Assembly (NCBI GenBank): GCA_037043455.1
Contig: JAWPHD010008265.1
Location: 1-64,000, forward strand
DNA: 64,000 nucleotides
Origin: Cyrtodaria siliqua
Lineage: Eukaryota; Mollusca; Bivalvia; Adapedonta; Hiatellidae
Reading direction: 5' to 3'
Both the position numbers and the translations under genes were made by a program. The notes below the pieces were generated by a model. That model saw only the letters and a program-made list of their open reading frames with translations, made no database searches and was not told where the DNA came from. Of the stretch, positions 13,085 through 25,683 are shown piece after piece (positions within the stretch are counted from its first letter, which is position 1; each line of letters opens with the position of its first letter).

Positions 13085-14720
13085 TGTGTATATATGCCCT
13101 GTCATGAATGTAGAGAACACTACTATGTATATATGCCCTGTCATGAATGTAGAGGACTCTACTGTGTATGTATGCTCTGTCATGAATGTAGAGGACACTA
13201 CTGTGTATTTATGTCCTGTCATGAATGTAGAGGACCCTACTGTGTATGTATGCCCTGTCATGAATGTAGAGAACACTACTGTGTATGTATGCTCTGTCAT
13301 GAATGTAGAGGACCCTACTGTGTATGTATGCCCTGTCATGAATGTAGAGAACACTACTGTGTATGTATGCTCTGTCATGAATGTAGAGAACACTACTGTG
13401 TATGTATGCTCTGTCATGAATGTAGAAGACCCTACTGTGTATTTATGCCCTGTCATGAGGTGTAGAAGACCCTACTGTGTATTAATGTCCTGTCATGAAT
13501 GTAGTGGACCATACTGTGTATTAATGTCCTGTCATGAATGTAGCAGACCATACTGTGTATTAATGTCCTGTCATGAATGTAGCGGACCATACTGTGTATT
13601 AATGTCCTGTCATGAATGTAGCGGACCATACTGTGTATTAATGTCCTGTCATGGATGTAGTGGACCATACTGTGTATTAATGTCATGTCATGAATGTAGC
13701 AGACCATACTGTGTATTAATGTCCTGTCATGAATGTAGCGGACCATACTGTGTATTAATGTCCTGTCATGAATGTAGTGGACCATACTGTGTATTATTGT
13801 CCTGTCATGAATGTAGCGGACCATACTGTGTATTAATGTCCTGTCGTGAATGTAGCGGACCATACTGTGTATTAATGTCCTGCCATGAATGTAGCGGACC
13901 ATACTGTGTATTATTGTCCTGTCATGAATGTAGCGGACCATACTGTGTATTAATGTCCTGTCATGAATGTAGCGGTCCATACTGTGTATTAATATCCTGT
14001 CATGAATGTAGCGGACCATACTGTGTATTAATGTCCTGTCATGAATGTAGTGGACCATACTGTGTATTAATGTCCTGTCATGAATATAGAGGCCCATACT
14101 ATGTATTAATATCCTGTCATGAATGTAGCGGACCCTACTGTGTATTAATGTCCTGTCATGAATGTAGCGGACCATACTGTGTATTTATGTCCTGTCATGA
14201 ATGTAGCCGACCATACTGTGTATTTATGTCCTGTCATGAATGTAGCAGACCATATTGTGTATTAATGTCCTCTCATGAATGTAGCAGACCATACTGTGTA
14301 TTAATGTCCTGTCATGAATGTAGAGATCCCTACTGTGTATGTATGCCCTGTCATGAATGTAGAGGACCCTAATGTGTATATATGCCCTGTCATGAATGTA
14401 GAGAACACTACTATGTATATATGCCCTGTCATGAATGTAGAGGACTCTACTGTGTATGTATGCTCTGTCATGAATGTAGAGAACACTACTGTGTATGTAT
14501 GCTCTGTCATGAATGTAGAAGACCCTACTGTGTATGTATGTTCTGTCATGAATGTAGAGAACACTACTGTGTATGTATTCTCTGTCATGAATGTAGAAGA
14601 CCCTACTGTGTATGTATGTTCTGTCTTGAATATAGAGAACACTACTGTGAATGTATGCTCTGTCATGAATGTAGAAGACCCTACTGTGTATTTATGCCCT
14701 GTCATGAGGTGTAGAAGACC
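13070..14720. repeat. About 1.25-1.29-kb higher-order duplication inside the 39-bp array
   Basis: The run CCCTAATGTGTATATATGCC occurs at about 13080 and 14368. The one-base insertion unit CATGAGGTGTAGAAGACCC occurs at about 13454 and 14704. The two offsets differ by about one unit, so a unit was gained or lost after duplication. The AGCGGACCATAC subfamily follows both copies. Confidence 0.75.
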
Positions 14721-15654
14721 CTACTGTGTATTAATGTCCTGTCATGAATGTAGTGGACCATACTGTGTATTAATTTCCTGTCATGAATGTAGCAGACCAT
14801 ACTGTGTATTAATGTCCTGTCATGAATGTAGCGGACCATACTGTATATTAATGTCCTGTCATGAATGTAGCGGACCATACTGTGTATTAATGTCCTGTCA
14901 TGAATGTAGTGGACCTTACTGTGTATTAATGTCCTGTCATGAATGTAGCAGACCATACTGTGTATTAATGTCCTGTCATGAATGTAGCAGACCATACTGT
15001 GTATTAATGTCCTGTCATGAATGTAGCGGACCATACTGTGTATTAATGTCCTGTCATGAATGTAGCAGATAGCAGACCATACTGTGTATTAATGTCCTGT
15101 CATGAATGTAGCGGACCATACTGTGTATTAATGTCCTGTCATGAATGTAGCAGACCATCCTGTGTATTAATGTCCTGTCATGAATGTAGAGGACCCTACT
15201 GTGTATTAATGTCGTGTCATGAATGTAGAGGACCCTACTGTGTATTAATGTCCTGTCATGAATGTAGCGGACCATACTGTGTATTAATGTCCTGTCATGA
15301 ATGTAGAGGACCCTACTGTGTATTAACGTCCTGTCATGAATGTCGAGGACCCTACTGTGTATTAATGTCCTGTCATGAATGTAGCGGACAATACTGTGTA
15401 TTAATGTCCTGTCATGAATGTGGCGGACCATACTGTGTATTAATGTCCTGTCATGAATGTGGCGGACCATACTGTGTATTAATGTCCTGTCATGAATGTA
15501 GCGGACCATACTGTGTATTAATGTCCTGTCATGAATGTAGCGGACCATACTGTGTATTAATGTCCTGTCATGAATGTAGCGGTTCCTACTGTGTATTAAT
15601 GTCCTGTCATGAATGTAGCGGACCATAATGTGTATTAATGTCATATCATGAATG

Positions 15655-16084
15655 TGATTCATTTTCACTAGATTTTTATATGACTATAATTATCGTTTTT
15701 TTTATAGAAACATCGCGACATGTTTTGAAATATGCGTTCCCTTGTTTTAGCGCTAATTCAATATGTCTGCTAAAAAAAAACTTCCAAACACAATGATTGT
15801 GAATGATTATACCAGTGAACTTCACTGATTATACTTTGTTCGCAGTTCTTTAGATTAGTCTAATTCAAAGAGAAGTGTACTCGTTCAGTATGACCTGCAG
15901 TGAACAACAGAATATAATTTCTCCCATTTCTGCTCATGTGAGATAGGCATTTTCCTCATGTGAGATAACTCTATCTTACATGACATGTGACTTATGACGT
16001 TACGTCGACGTCACCTTATTCTGGCGTTAAATCAGCAAAGTCATTGATTTTATGCCGGTAATAAACACATAATGGGAGAAAAAT
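15655..16084. other. Non-repetitive spacer between satellites
   Basis: No gene is visible. It contains two CATGTGAGATA motifs (about 15936 and 15957) related to the arms of the neighbouring hairpin. TCTCCCATTT near 15921 is inversely matched by AATGGGAGA near 16071, so the region from about 15919 to 16234 may be one degraded foldback element. Confidence 0.4.
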
Positions 16085-16234
16085 AATCCATCATGAGTGA
16101 TCCATGTGAGATAGAGAAATCTCACCCTCGGGATCAGAACTGCAACCAGGCACTCGGCAGAGCCTCGTCCCTGGTTGCAATTCTAACCCCTCGGGTGGGA
16201 TTTCTCTATCTCACATGGATACTCATGATGGATT
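16085..16234. repeat. 150-bp near-perfect hairpin (foldback element)
   Basis: The left arm AATCCATCATGAGTGATCCA, continuing TGTGAGATAGAGAAAT, pairs with ATTTCTCTATCTCACATGGA, continuing TACTCATGATGGATT on the right. The inner stem GCAACCAGG pairs with CCTGGTTGC. No protein-coding content. It is probably a MITE of a foldback family. Confidence 0.8.
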
Positions 16235-16462
16235 CTTATAGTCTCACTTAAATTAATTGTATAAAGCTTTAGCACATTACATCAATTAGTCGTCTGTGTA
16301 CTGTTATTCTGGCATTTGTATATTATATCTGTTTGTAGCATTGTCGGCGACATTTCCTTTGATGAATGCAGAGCATTAAATCATTTAATATAGGGTAACT
16401 AAAGGGGCTTGGCTATGTCATACTACAACTACCGGATATTGGAATTTAGAGTATGGTCACTA

Positions 16463-16541
16463 TGTCTGTCTCAGCTCGTTGGTTATTTAAACAACTCGAT
16501 TTAATCATTGTTTAAATAAGCCAACTCGCTGAGACCAGACT
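16463..16541. repeat. 79-bp hairpin
   Basis: GTCTGTCTCAGCTCGTTGG then TTATTTAAACA on the left pairs with TGTTTAAATAA then GCCAACTCGCTGAGACCAGAC on the right, around a loop of about 15 bases. The sequence from here to 17074 shows no gene. It repeats TTTGACTACGCTAAAT at about 16739 and 17024, which may mark another degenerate element. Confidence 0.7.
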
Positions 16542-17074
16542 ATTATCTATTACTTATAGAACGAGCATCGGCAATTTCCGTGGTTATAATCGGTTTTAAC
16601 TCGCCAACACCGTTTTATCAATAGGCACTATAGTAGCAGTTTACGGGACTTGTTAATTACTGTTCTGACAACATTTTTCACCATGTCTAAATCATATTTT
16701 CAATTTTCAATGGGTTTGCCGTGTTTGTAAGATGTTTTTTTGACTACGCTAAATGCTCAGAAATGGAAACACCGTTAAACAAAACAATTTTGTGGACAGC
16801 CTGAAGGCATGATTAACAAATAACAGCAATCGAAACTGCCGCGTCGATGATTACCGACCTGGAATAATCTGATGATCGGGAATAATCGGAAATTGTTGGA
16901 AGTTGCCGAAATTCTGCGGAGCAAGCGGGAGCGCTTAAAACTAAAATGTAGTCTATGGCCGAGCGCTAATTCATCATTGCTTTGATATGCCCGAAATCAT
17001 CGAAAATCGTCTTCTGCGCTAAATTTTGACTACGCTAAATAATCATTTCTTACAGTAGTTGCATCTTTATTGAT

Positions 17075-20000
17075 ATACTGACGAGTAGTCAAGATACAAC
17101 AACCCCATAATGACAGGAGGGGGATTATATAAGGGGTAGGGGTATTTGATCTACTGACAAGTAGTCAAGATACAACTACCCTATAATGACAGGAGGGGGA
17201 TTATATAAGGGGTAGGGGTATTTGATCTACTGACAAGCAGCCAAGATCTACTGCAGTCAAGATACAAATACCCCACGATGACAGGAGGGGATTATATTAG
17301 GGGTGGGGTGGTATTTGATCTACTGACAAGCAGTCAAGATACAACTACCCCACAATGACAGGAAGGGGATTATATAACGGGGAGGGGGTATTTGATCTAC
17401 TGACAAGCAATAAAGATATAACTACCCCGCAATGACAGGAGGGTATTATATAAGGGGGAGGGGGTATTTGATCTACTGACAAGCAATAAAGATACAACTA
17501 CCCCATAATGACAGGAGGGGGATTATATAAGGGGAGGGGGTATTTGATCTACTGACAAGCAGTCATGATACAACTTCCCCATAATGACAGGAGGGGGATT
17601 ATATTAGGGGGAGGGGGTATTTGATCTACTGACAAGAAGTCAAGATACAACTACCCCATAATGACAGGAGGGGGATTATATAAGGGGGAGAGGGTATTTG
17701 ATCTACTGACAAGTAGTCAAGATACAACTACCCCATAATGACAGGAGGGGATTATATAAGGGGGAGGGGGTATTTGATCTACTGACAAGCAGCCAAGATC
17801 TACTGCAGTCAAGATACAAATACCCCACAATGACAGGAGGGGATTATATTAGGGGTGGGGGGTATTTGATCTACTGACAAGCAGTCAAGATACAACTACC
17901 CCACAATGACAGGAAGGGGATTATATAACGGGGAGGGGGTATTTGATCTACTGACAAGCAATAAAGATATAACTACCCCGCAATGACAGGAGGGTATTAT
18001 ATAAGGGGGAGGGGGTATTTGATCTACTGACAAGCAATAAAGATACAACTACCCCATAATGACAGGAGGGGGATTATATAAGGGGAGGGGGTATTTGATC
18101 TACTGACAAGCAGTCAAGATACAACTTCCCCATAATGACAGGAGTGGGATTATATTAGGGGGAGGGGGTATTTGATCTACTGACAAGTAGTCAAGATACA
18201 ACTACCCCATAATGACAGGAGGGGGATTATATAAGGGGAAGGGGGTATTTGATATACTGACAAGTAGTCAAGATACAACTACCCAATAATGACAGGAAGG
18301 GGATTATATAAGGGGAAGGGGGTATTTGATCTACTGACAAGCAGTCAAGATACAACTACCCCATAATGACAGGAGAGGGATTATATTAGGGGGAGGGGGT
18401 ATTTGATCTACTGATAAGTAATACAGATACAACTACCCCATAATGACAGGAGGGGGATTATATAAGGGGGAGGGGTATTTGATCTACTGACAAGTAGTCA
18501 AGATACAACTACCCCATAATGACAGAAGGGGGATTATATAAGGGGTAGGGGTATTTGATCTACTGACAAGCAGTCAAGATACAACTACCCCATAATGACA
18601 GGAGGGGATTATATTAGGGGGAGGGGGTATTTGATCTACTGACAAGCAGCCAAGATACAACTACCCCATAATGACAGAAGGGGGATACTATAAGGGGGGG
18701 GGGGGGGTATTTGATATACTGATAAGCAATAAAGATACAACTACCCCATAATGACAGGAGGGGGATTATATAAGGGGTAGGGGTATTTGATATACTGACA
18801 AGCAGTCAAGATACAAGTACCCCATAATGACAGGAGGGGGATTATATTAGGGGGAGGGGGTATTTGATCTACTGATAAGTAATACAGATACAACTACCCC
18901 ATAATGACAGGAGGGGGATTATATAAGGGGGAGGGTGCATTTGATATACTGACAAGCAGCCAAGATACAACTACCCCATAATGACAGAAGGGGGATACTA
19001 TAAGGGGGAGGGGGTATTTGATATACTGATAAGCAATAAAGATACAACTACCCCATAATGACAGGAGGGGATTATATTAGGGGGAGGGGGTATTTGATCT
19101 ACTGACAAGCAGCCAAGATACAACTACCCCATAATGACAGAAGGGGGATACTATAAGGGGGAGGGGGTATTTGATATACTGATAAGCAATAAAGATACAA
19201 CTACCCCATAATGACAGGAGGGGGATTATTTAAAGGGTAGGGGTATTTGATATACTGACAAGCAGTCAAGATACAACTACTCCATAATGACAGGAGGGGT
19301 TTTATATATAAGGGGTAGGGGTATTTGATATACTGACAAGCAGTCAAGATACAACTACCCCATAATGACAGCAGGGGGATTATATAAGGGGTAGGGGTAT
19401 TTGATATACTGACAAGCAATACAGATACAACTACCCCATAATTACAGCAGGGGGATTATATAAGGGAGAGGGGGTATTTGATATACTGACAAGCAATACA
19501 GATACAACTACCCCACAATGATATGAGGGGGATTATATAAGGGGTAGGGGTATTTGATCTATTGACAATAAAGATACAACTACCCCACAATTACAGGAGG
19601 TGGATTATGTAACGGGGAGGGGGTATTTGATCTACTGACAAGCAGCCAAGATCTACTGCAGTCAAGATACAACTACCCAACAATGACAGGAGGGTATTAT
19701 ATTAGGGGGAGGAGGTATTTGATCTACTGACAAGCAATACAGATACAACTACCCCATAATGACAGAGGGGGATTATATAAGGGGGAGGGGGTATTTGTTC
19801 TACTGACAAGCAGTCAAGATACAACTACCCCATAATGACAGGAGGGGGATTATATAAGGGGGAGGGGGTATTTGTTCTACTGACAAGCAGTCAAGATACA
19901 ACTACCCCATAATGACAGGAGGGGGATTATATAAGGGGGAGGGGGTATTTGTTCTACTGACAAGCAGTCAAGATACAACTACCCCATAATGACAGGAGGG

Positions 20001-21881
20001 GGATTATATAAGGGGGAGGGGGTATTTGTTCTACTGACAAGTAGTCAAGATACAAATACCCCACAATGACAGGAGGGGATTATATTAGGGGTGGGGGGTA
20101 TTTGATCTACTGACAAGCAGTCAAGATACAACTACCCCACAATGACAGGAAGGGGATTATATAACAGGGAGGGGGTATTTGATCTACTGACAAGCAATAA
20201 AGATATAACTACCCCGCAATGACAGGAGGGTATTATATAAGGGGGAGGGGGTATTTGATCTACTGACAAGCAATAAAGATACAACTACCCCATAATGACA
20301 GGAGGGGGATTATATAAGGGGAGGGGGTATTTGATCTACTGACAAGCAGTCAAGATACAACTTCCCCATAATGACAGGAGTGGGATTATATTAGGGGGAG
20401 GGGGTATTTGTTCTGCTGACAAGTAGTCAAGATACAACTACCCCATAATGACAGGAGGGGGATTATATAAGGGGGAGGGGGTATTTGTTCTACTGACAAG
20501 CAGTCAAGATACAACTACCCCATAATGACAGGAGGGGGATTATATAAGGGGGAGGGGGTATTTGATCTACTGACAAGCAATCAAGATATAACTACCCCAT
20601 AATGACAGAAGGGGGATTATATTAGGGGGAGGGGGTATTTGATCTACTGACAAGCAATCAAGATATAACTACCCCATAATGACAGAAGGGGGATTATATT
20701 AGGGGGAGGGGGTATTTGATCTACTGACAAGCAATCAAGATATAACTACCCCATAATGACAGAAGGGGGATTATATAAGGGGGAGGGGTATTTGATCTAC
20801 TGACAAGCAGTCAAGATATAACTACCCCATAATGACAGGAGGGGATTATATTAGGGGGAGGGGGTATTTGATCTACTGACAAGCAATCAAGATATAACTA
20901 CTCCATAATGACAGGAGGGGGATTATATAAGGGGTAGGGGTATTTGATATACTGACAAGCAATAAAGATAAAACTACCCCATAATGACAGGAGGCGGATT
21001 ATATAAGGGGTAGGGGTATTTGATATACTGACAAGCAGTCAAGATACAACTACCCCATAATGACAGGAGGGGGATTATATAAGGGGTAGGGGTATTTGAT
21101 ATATGACAAGCAATACAGATACAACTACCCCACAATGACAGGAGGGGGATTATATAAGGGGTAGGGGTATTTGATCTACTGACAAGCAGTCAAGATACAA
21201 CTACCCCATAATGACAGCAGGGGGATTATATATGGGGTAGGGGTGTTTGATCTATTGACAATAAAGATACAAATACCCCACAATTACAGGAGGTGGATTA
21301 TGTAACGGGGAGGGGGTATTCTACTGACATGCAGCCAAGATCTACTGCAGTCAAGATACAACTACCCCACAATGACAGGAGGGTATTATATTAGGGGGAG
21401 GAGGTATTTGATCTAGTGACAAGCAGTCAAGATACAACTACCCCATAATGACATGAGGGGGATTATATAAGGGGGAGGGGGTATTTGATCCACTGATAAG
21501 CAATACAGATACAACTACCGCATAATGACAGGAGGGGAATTATATTAGGGGGAGGGGGTATTTGATCTACTGACAAGCAGTCAAGATACAACTACCCCAT
21601 AATGACAGCAGGGGGATTATATAAGGGGTAGGGGTATTTGATCTACTGACAAGCAGTCAAGATACAATTACCCCATAATAACAGGAGGGGTTTATATAAG
21701 GGGGAGGGGGTATTTGATCTACTGACAAGCAATAAAGATACAACTACCCCACAATGACAGGAGGGGGATTATATAAGGTGAAGGGGGTATTTGATCTACT
21801 GACAAGCAATTTAGATTCAATTCAACTACCCCATAGTGACAGACAGGGGATTATATAAGGGTGAGTGTGTATTAGATGTAT
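17075..21881. repeat. About 77-bp G-rich satellite array, about 62 copies (4.8 kb)
   Basis: Each unit runs TACTGACAAGCAGTCAAGAT, ACAACTACCCCATAATGACA, GGAGGGGGATTATATAAGGG, GGAGGGGGTATTTGATC. The second half has three or four G-runs of 4-5 bases on the plus strand, a potential G-quadruplex in nearly every unit. One unit near 18697 has about 14 consecutive G. A longer variant with AGCCAAGATCTACTGCAGTC recurs at about 17238, 17799, 19640 and 21335. The first two are 560 bp apart, so about seven units were duplicated as a block. The array ends about 75 bp before the TRIM exon 1 donor. Confidence 0.96.
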
Positions 21882-21956
21882 ACTGACAAGCAATCAAGAA
21901 ATGAGGCAGACAAGATGAATTGATATGAACATTTTTATAAAACAAATTGTACATAC

Positions 21957-22311
21957 CTATGATTAAGGGACACGCAGACGTGGCAACAGATTAGATCATG
22001 CCTGCCACAGAACATCTCGACTATCTTCCCGCTGTGCTGGGAGCATATCTCAGTCGGCAGCGAGACGCTTCTCTTCTGCTTCCCCACACCTTCACCTTAT
22101 CTCTTCCTAACACATTATGGTTCTCCAGGGCTGGAATACTGCTGTGAAATTCAATGCACACTTTGCAATAAAACACATCACAGTCAGAACAATAGTGAAC
22201 TGCTTCGACAGTTTGCTTGCTGCGTTTTTCGCACGAGGTACATATAAAATCAAATAACTCGTCCGATCCACCCTGGACAGATCTTGAAAAAGCACTTCCT
22301 CCTGTGGCCAT
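21957..22311 (-). CDS. TRIM-like protein, exon 1: B-box 1 and B-box 2, with an apparent 1-base frameshift
   Basis: I chose the ATG at 22311, which gives MATGGSAFSRSVQGG, the usual start of RING-less bivalve TRIM-like proteins. An in-frame ATG at 22344 gives an atypical extension. B-box 1 ligands are C24, C27, C41, C44, C49, C52, H56 and H65. After VWGSRREAS the frame runs into a stop near 22021. Shifted by one base, the sequence continues LPTEICSQHSGKIVEMFCG and then RHDLICCHVCVSLNHR, a canonical B-box 2, up to the donor AG|GTATGT. The exon is 355 nt, one short of the length needed for the split-codon junction, consistent with a single-base deletion between about 22050 and 22085. It could be a real lesion (pseudogene or allele) or an assembly error. 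There is no RING domain, as is common in this group. Confidence 0.75.
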
Positions 22312-24640
22312 GTTTGATTTTTTCTCAGCTGTTAATAATTTCACGAATATGCAAAATTGAATAATAATTGTTATTGCTGGTAAATATCATTAAAATAAAA
22401 ACAGTTTTAATGAATATCTTAAATATTTTATAACATGTCTCTGATTTTATCAACAGCAAGCAATTTAACCTTGACAATAATAGTACTCCCTAAGATGGAC
22501 TATCTCTTTATGGTATTTTAAACAGCCCAGATCTCGAAAATGGTCTAAAATAGAATGATTGTTAAACCCAGAGAAGTATAATGTTGAAAGTGTTCTATCT
22601 TTGCAGATGTTATACTCGAAATAGGGCTTTATTGAGTTTATTAGATTGGTTAGCTACAAACTTGATATGTTTGCTTGAAGATATATATACTGAATATTGA
22701 TTTTCAGAGATAATATAGTTGACTGGCTATACACCTTAAACAAGTTCTTACATGTGCGAAGTAAATAATAAAAGTTCCGTGTTACGTCTTTGCAGGGCTT
22801 CATGTTAATTATCATCCCAGGTCTTTGTAATAGTTTGAATAGAAAAGTTGTTTTTTTTCCAATCCTGGGTCATCACTGGCAATATATAAATCACGATAAT
22901 CGTGTAACAAAAAATGTCTAAAATAACAAAAGCTTGATTCTGGTTAGACAACGTAACATAAAATAAACAAGCAATAAACAGTTAAACAGTCTGTAGGTAT
23001 ATACTATATAATATTTTACAGATCTGTGTAAAATTTTGATAGATAGAACTTTCTTGTTCTGTTCACATATGCTATTCTGTGTATAGACTGATATTAGTGA
23101 TTCTGAAGCAATGTAGTAATGATGTTTATTGTAGGAATACTACTAAGAGACTGCTTACATGTTACACAGGTGATAAAATAATGTTAGACAACCCATGCAT
23201 CTTCAGTATTGCACTATGCTTGTAAGAGTAGTCTTATCTTAGAACACTTCTCATGATTTTACACTTTGTTTTTACCGATGCCACTGTCTTCCTGTATATC
23301 CATATCCTGCATCTTTGTTGACTTTTTATGTAACACCAAGAATGTATTTCAGTGCTTTCATATGTAATTTATCACAGTGGAAACTTTGAAAAGATTTATT
23401 GAATGATTTAAAATTGGTGATTCAACACAAAATATCTTAAATAATAACTTACCACAAAGGATAAAATACAGAACACAAATTTCACTAGAATACAGAAGTA
23501 TGGGCTTAATTGTATGGTTAACAAAAGAGTTATATTTCTTAGTATACATTCATGATAGATCTACCAGTATACGTAGTGAGATCGATGGATTCATATATTT
23601 AAAAATCTCCCATTTACAATAATGAAACATTTTATTTGACCCCAGGTCATGGTATAACATTATAGTCTGCAGCCTTGAAGTATTTATCAAACATTAAACT
23701 TTTACATTGATTGATTAATTCAGTATATTTTCACTTTATACCTGCTGGCATGTAATAACAGGTAACACAGTTTGGTAGATTTTAGTTTTCTTTGTAATTT
23801 TACCAAAGGTTCAAATATATTATTGGTTCATTGTAATCAAATATATTATTAGTAATATGCAAAAACTAATAAATGGTTGCAAAGATGCAAGTTATGTTGA
23901 AACACTAATGGGTGGTTAAAAACAATTAAGATTGCTGTGTGTGCCTTTTAAGGTATAATTAAGCTTAGCTGTGAGTGAGCTAGTGACTATGGTCAACTCC
24001 AATAGAGAGAAATATGGGAATTTCTTAATTATTTTGTGTATTATACTAGCTTCCTATGATATCAAGGGTTCTATGGTATCACGGTAGTGTCCAGTCTATA
24101 AAACAGTATGCATCTCTGCTAAAATATGATAATTATTTTATAGATGTGATGACTTTAAGTACATAATAAAAATACTTGAAAAAAATAAGTATATTTATCA
24201 CAAATAAAAGGATATTTCAAAATAATGCAAAAATATTGACAATTATCCTTATGATCTTTAAAATTCATTACCCCTAGAATAAATGCAGTTTCCATTACTT
24301 TAAGGTTATAAAATTCATGAATTTTCAGTCTGATGAGTCTGTTGTACCTTATTGTTTCTAGAAATGGTCACTCATTGAATCTTATACAAGTTACTAACAA
24401 ATACAGGATACACAATATGTGCATACCTTGATACCATAGAACTTTTAAAATAATAAGCTCAATGAGGGTACCCTTCTTTTCAAATCTAATTCTGACATTT
24501 TTACATAAAATTGATTACATTTATATCATAAAAATTTAGAAGAAGGATCACAGAAAGCATTTGAGTTTCATTTTTCTTTAAATATTGTTTACAGTTTATT
24601 TTTTCGTCAAACCGTTTAAGTACCGTGATACCATAGAACA
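22312..24640. other. AT-rich region upstream of the TRIM-like gene, no features seen
   Basis: About 2.3 kb of AT-rich sequence with no supported coding region, RNA gene or clear repeat. The minus-strand promoter and any 5'UTR of the TRIM-like gene should lie at its left edge. It also falls within the inferred long VPS13B intron. Paired phrases about a mutation-like 'ATGGTATCACGGTAG' (24072) and 'ACCGTGATACCATAG' (24622) are inverted matches of about 14 bp, which may bound an old element. Confidence 0.4.
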
Positions 24641-24764
24641 CCATTCTATATGCAGGATCTGATTAAAGGGTTGTCCGTCAGCCATGACTTGTGTAGATTG
24701 TTGGCGGAGGAAGCATCCCAACTCTCTCTAGAATAGTAGAATCCCCCCAAATTCATGTTCATTT

Positions 24765-25683
24765 TTAGCTCGACTATTCGAAGAATAAGAGAGCTTATGT
24801 AATCACCCCGGCGTCGGCGTTGGCGTTGGCGTCGGCGTCGGCATCCCACATCAAGGTTTGCGTGTAAGCTGTGTTTACAAGTCTATATCTCTTACATTTC
24901 TTATCCTACCACAACCAAATTTGTTCATGGGCTTCCTTGTAGCATTATCTTATGGGCTGCATAAGCAATTTTGGTTCCTGTATTCCATGGGCTCCCATGG
25001 AACGCAAATTATGATAGCCCATAAAATGTGTCCCATTTCACATCAAATTTTGCGTGTAAGCTGTGTTTACAAGTCTATATCTCTTACAATTCTTACCCTA
25101 GCACAACCAAATTTCGCCATTAGCTTCCTTATAGCATTATCGTAAGGGCTGCTTAAGTAATTTTGGTTCCTGTAACCCCTGGGCTCCCATGGAACCCAAA
25201 TTCTGGTAGCCCTTAAAATATGTCTGTTTCACATCAAATTTTGCGTGTAAGCTGTCTATATCTCTTTCATTTTTTGTCCTAGCTAAACTAAATTTTGGAA
25301 TTGGTTCCCTTATAGTATGTTGTAAAGGGTTAGATAAGTAATTTTGTCTTCTGGAAATTCTGGGCTCCCATGGAACCCAAATTGTGATGGCCCATAAAAT
25401 GTGCAATAAATGCAGATCTAGGTTTGCATGTAAGCATGTATATATCTATAATTTTGGTTTGGGATTTGTTATAGCATTATGCATCTTATTACTTCACCCA
25501 TATTGGGTCATGGGCTCCCTCCCCCCCCCCCCCCCTACCCCCGCCCCCACTCCCGTCCACACTTTTTTTTTTTTTTACATATTTCTGTGTTGTTTTAGTC
25601 AATTCTCACCCAATCACCGCCCCCCCCACCCGCCTTGAAACTTTCTTTTTTTTTTTATGCAAAATTTGATGTGAAATGGGACC
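24765..25683. mobile_element. Bivalve-type interspersed element with about 190-bp tandem core
   Basis: It starts at TTTTTAGCTCGACTATTCGA with the inverted partial match AAGAATAAGAGAGCT, then a GGCGTCGGCGTTGGCGTTGG microsatellite-like stretch. A core of about 190 bp containing TTGCGTGTAAGCTGTGTTTA and TGGGCTCCCATGGAACCCAA repeats about 3.5 times (about 24856, 25050, 25242, 25425). GCAAAATTTGATGTGAAATG near 25660 is the reverse complement of part of the core. The layout (unique ends, tandem core) resembles molluscan non-autonomous 'pearl'-type elements, but the family assignment is inference. Confidence 0.6.

Larger units (their letters stand above)
5081..15654. repeat. 39-bp satellite array, about 271 copies (10.6 kb)
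   Basis: The unit reads GCCCTGTCATGAATGTAGAG followed by GCCCCTACTGTGTATGTAT, 39 bp, with few length variants. Subfamilies occupy blocks. GTATTTATG and GTATGTATG forms dominate 5.1-8.5 kb. ACATGCCTC variants lie at 8.5-9.6 kb. Alternating GAGTCCACTAC and ATAGAGGCCTC dimers and trimers lie at 11.2-12.9 kb. AGCGGACCATAC with GTATTAATG dominates 13.5-15.6 kb. Since 39 is 13 codons and the unit lacks stops in several frames, long Cys-rich open frames appear on both strands and are not genes. In the TRIM gene's sense the unit carries GACAGGGCATA, close to the exon 2 acceptor TTTCAGGGCATG. Confidence 0.97.
5045..21956 (-). other. 16.9-kb intron of the TRIM-like gene
   Basis: The donor is AG|GTATGT at 21951..21956 and the acceptor TTCAG|GG at 5045. 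The split codon AG+G gives Arg, so exons 1 and 2 join as ...VSLNHR-ACDD.... More than 90 percent of the intron is two satellites plus foldback elements. One array stops about 36 bp from the acceptor, the other about 75 bp from the donor. Intron length and content are inferred from the joining of the two exons, and no transcript was available. Confidence 0.7.

Noticed and set aside
5061..15668. Many long Cys-rich open frames on both strands (13-residue periods such as MPCHECRGPYCVC)
   Set aside because: The 39-bp unit is 13 codons and lacks stops in several frames, so open frames appear on both strands at once. They end only where units have indels. There is no signal peptide and no splice context, and the region is inside a TRIM-gene intron.
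24646..24849. Arg-rich 67-residue minus-strand frame
   Set aside because: The Arg run comes from a GGCGTC/GGCGTT simple repeat inside an interspersed element.
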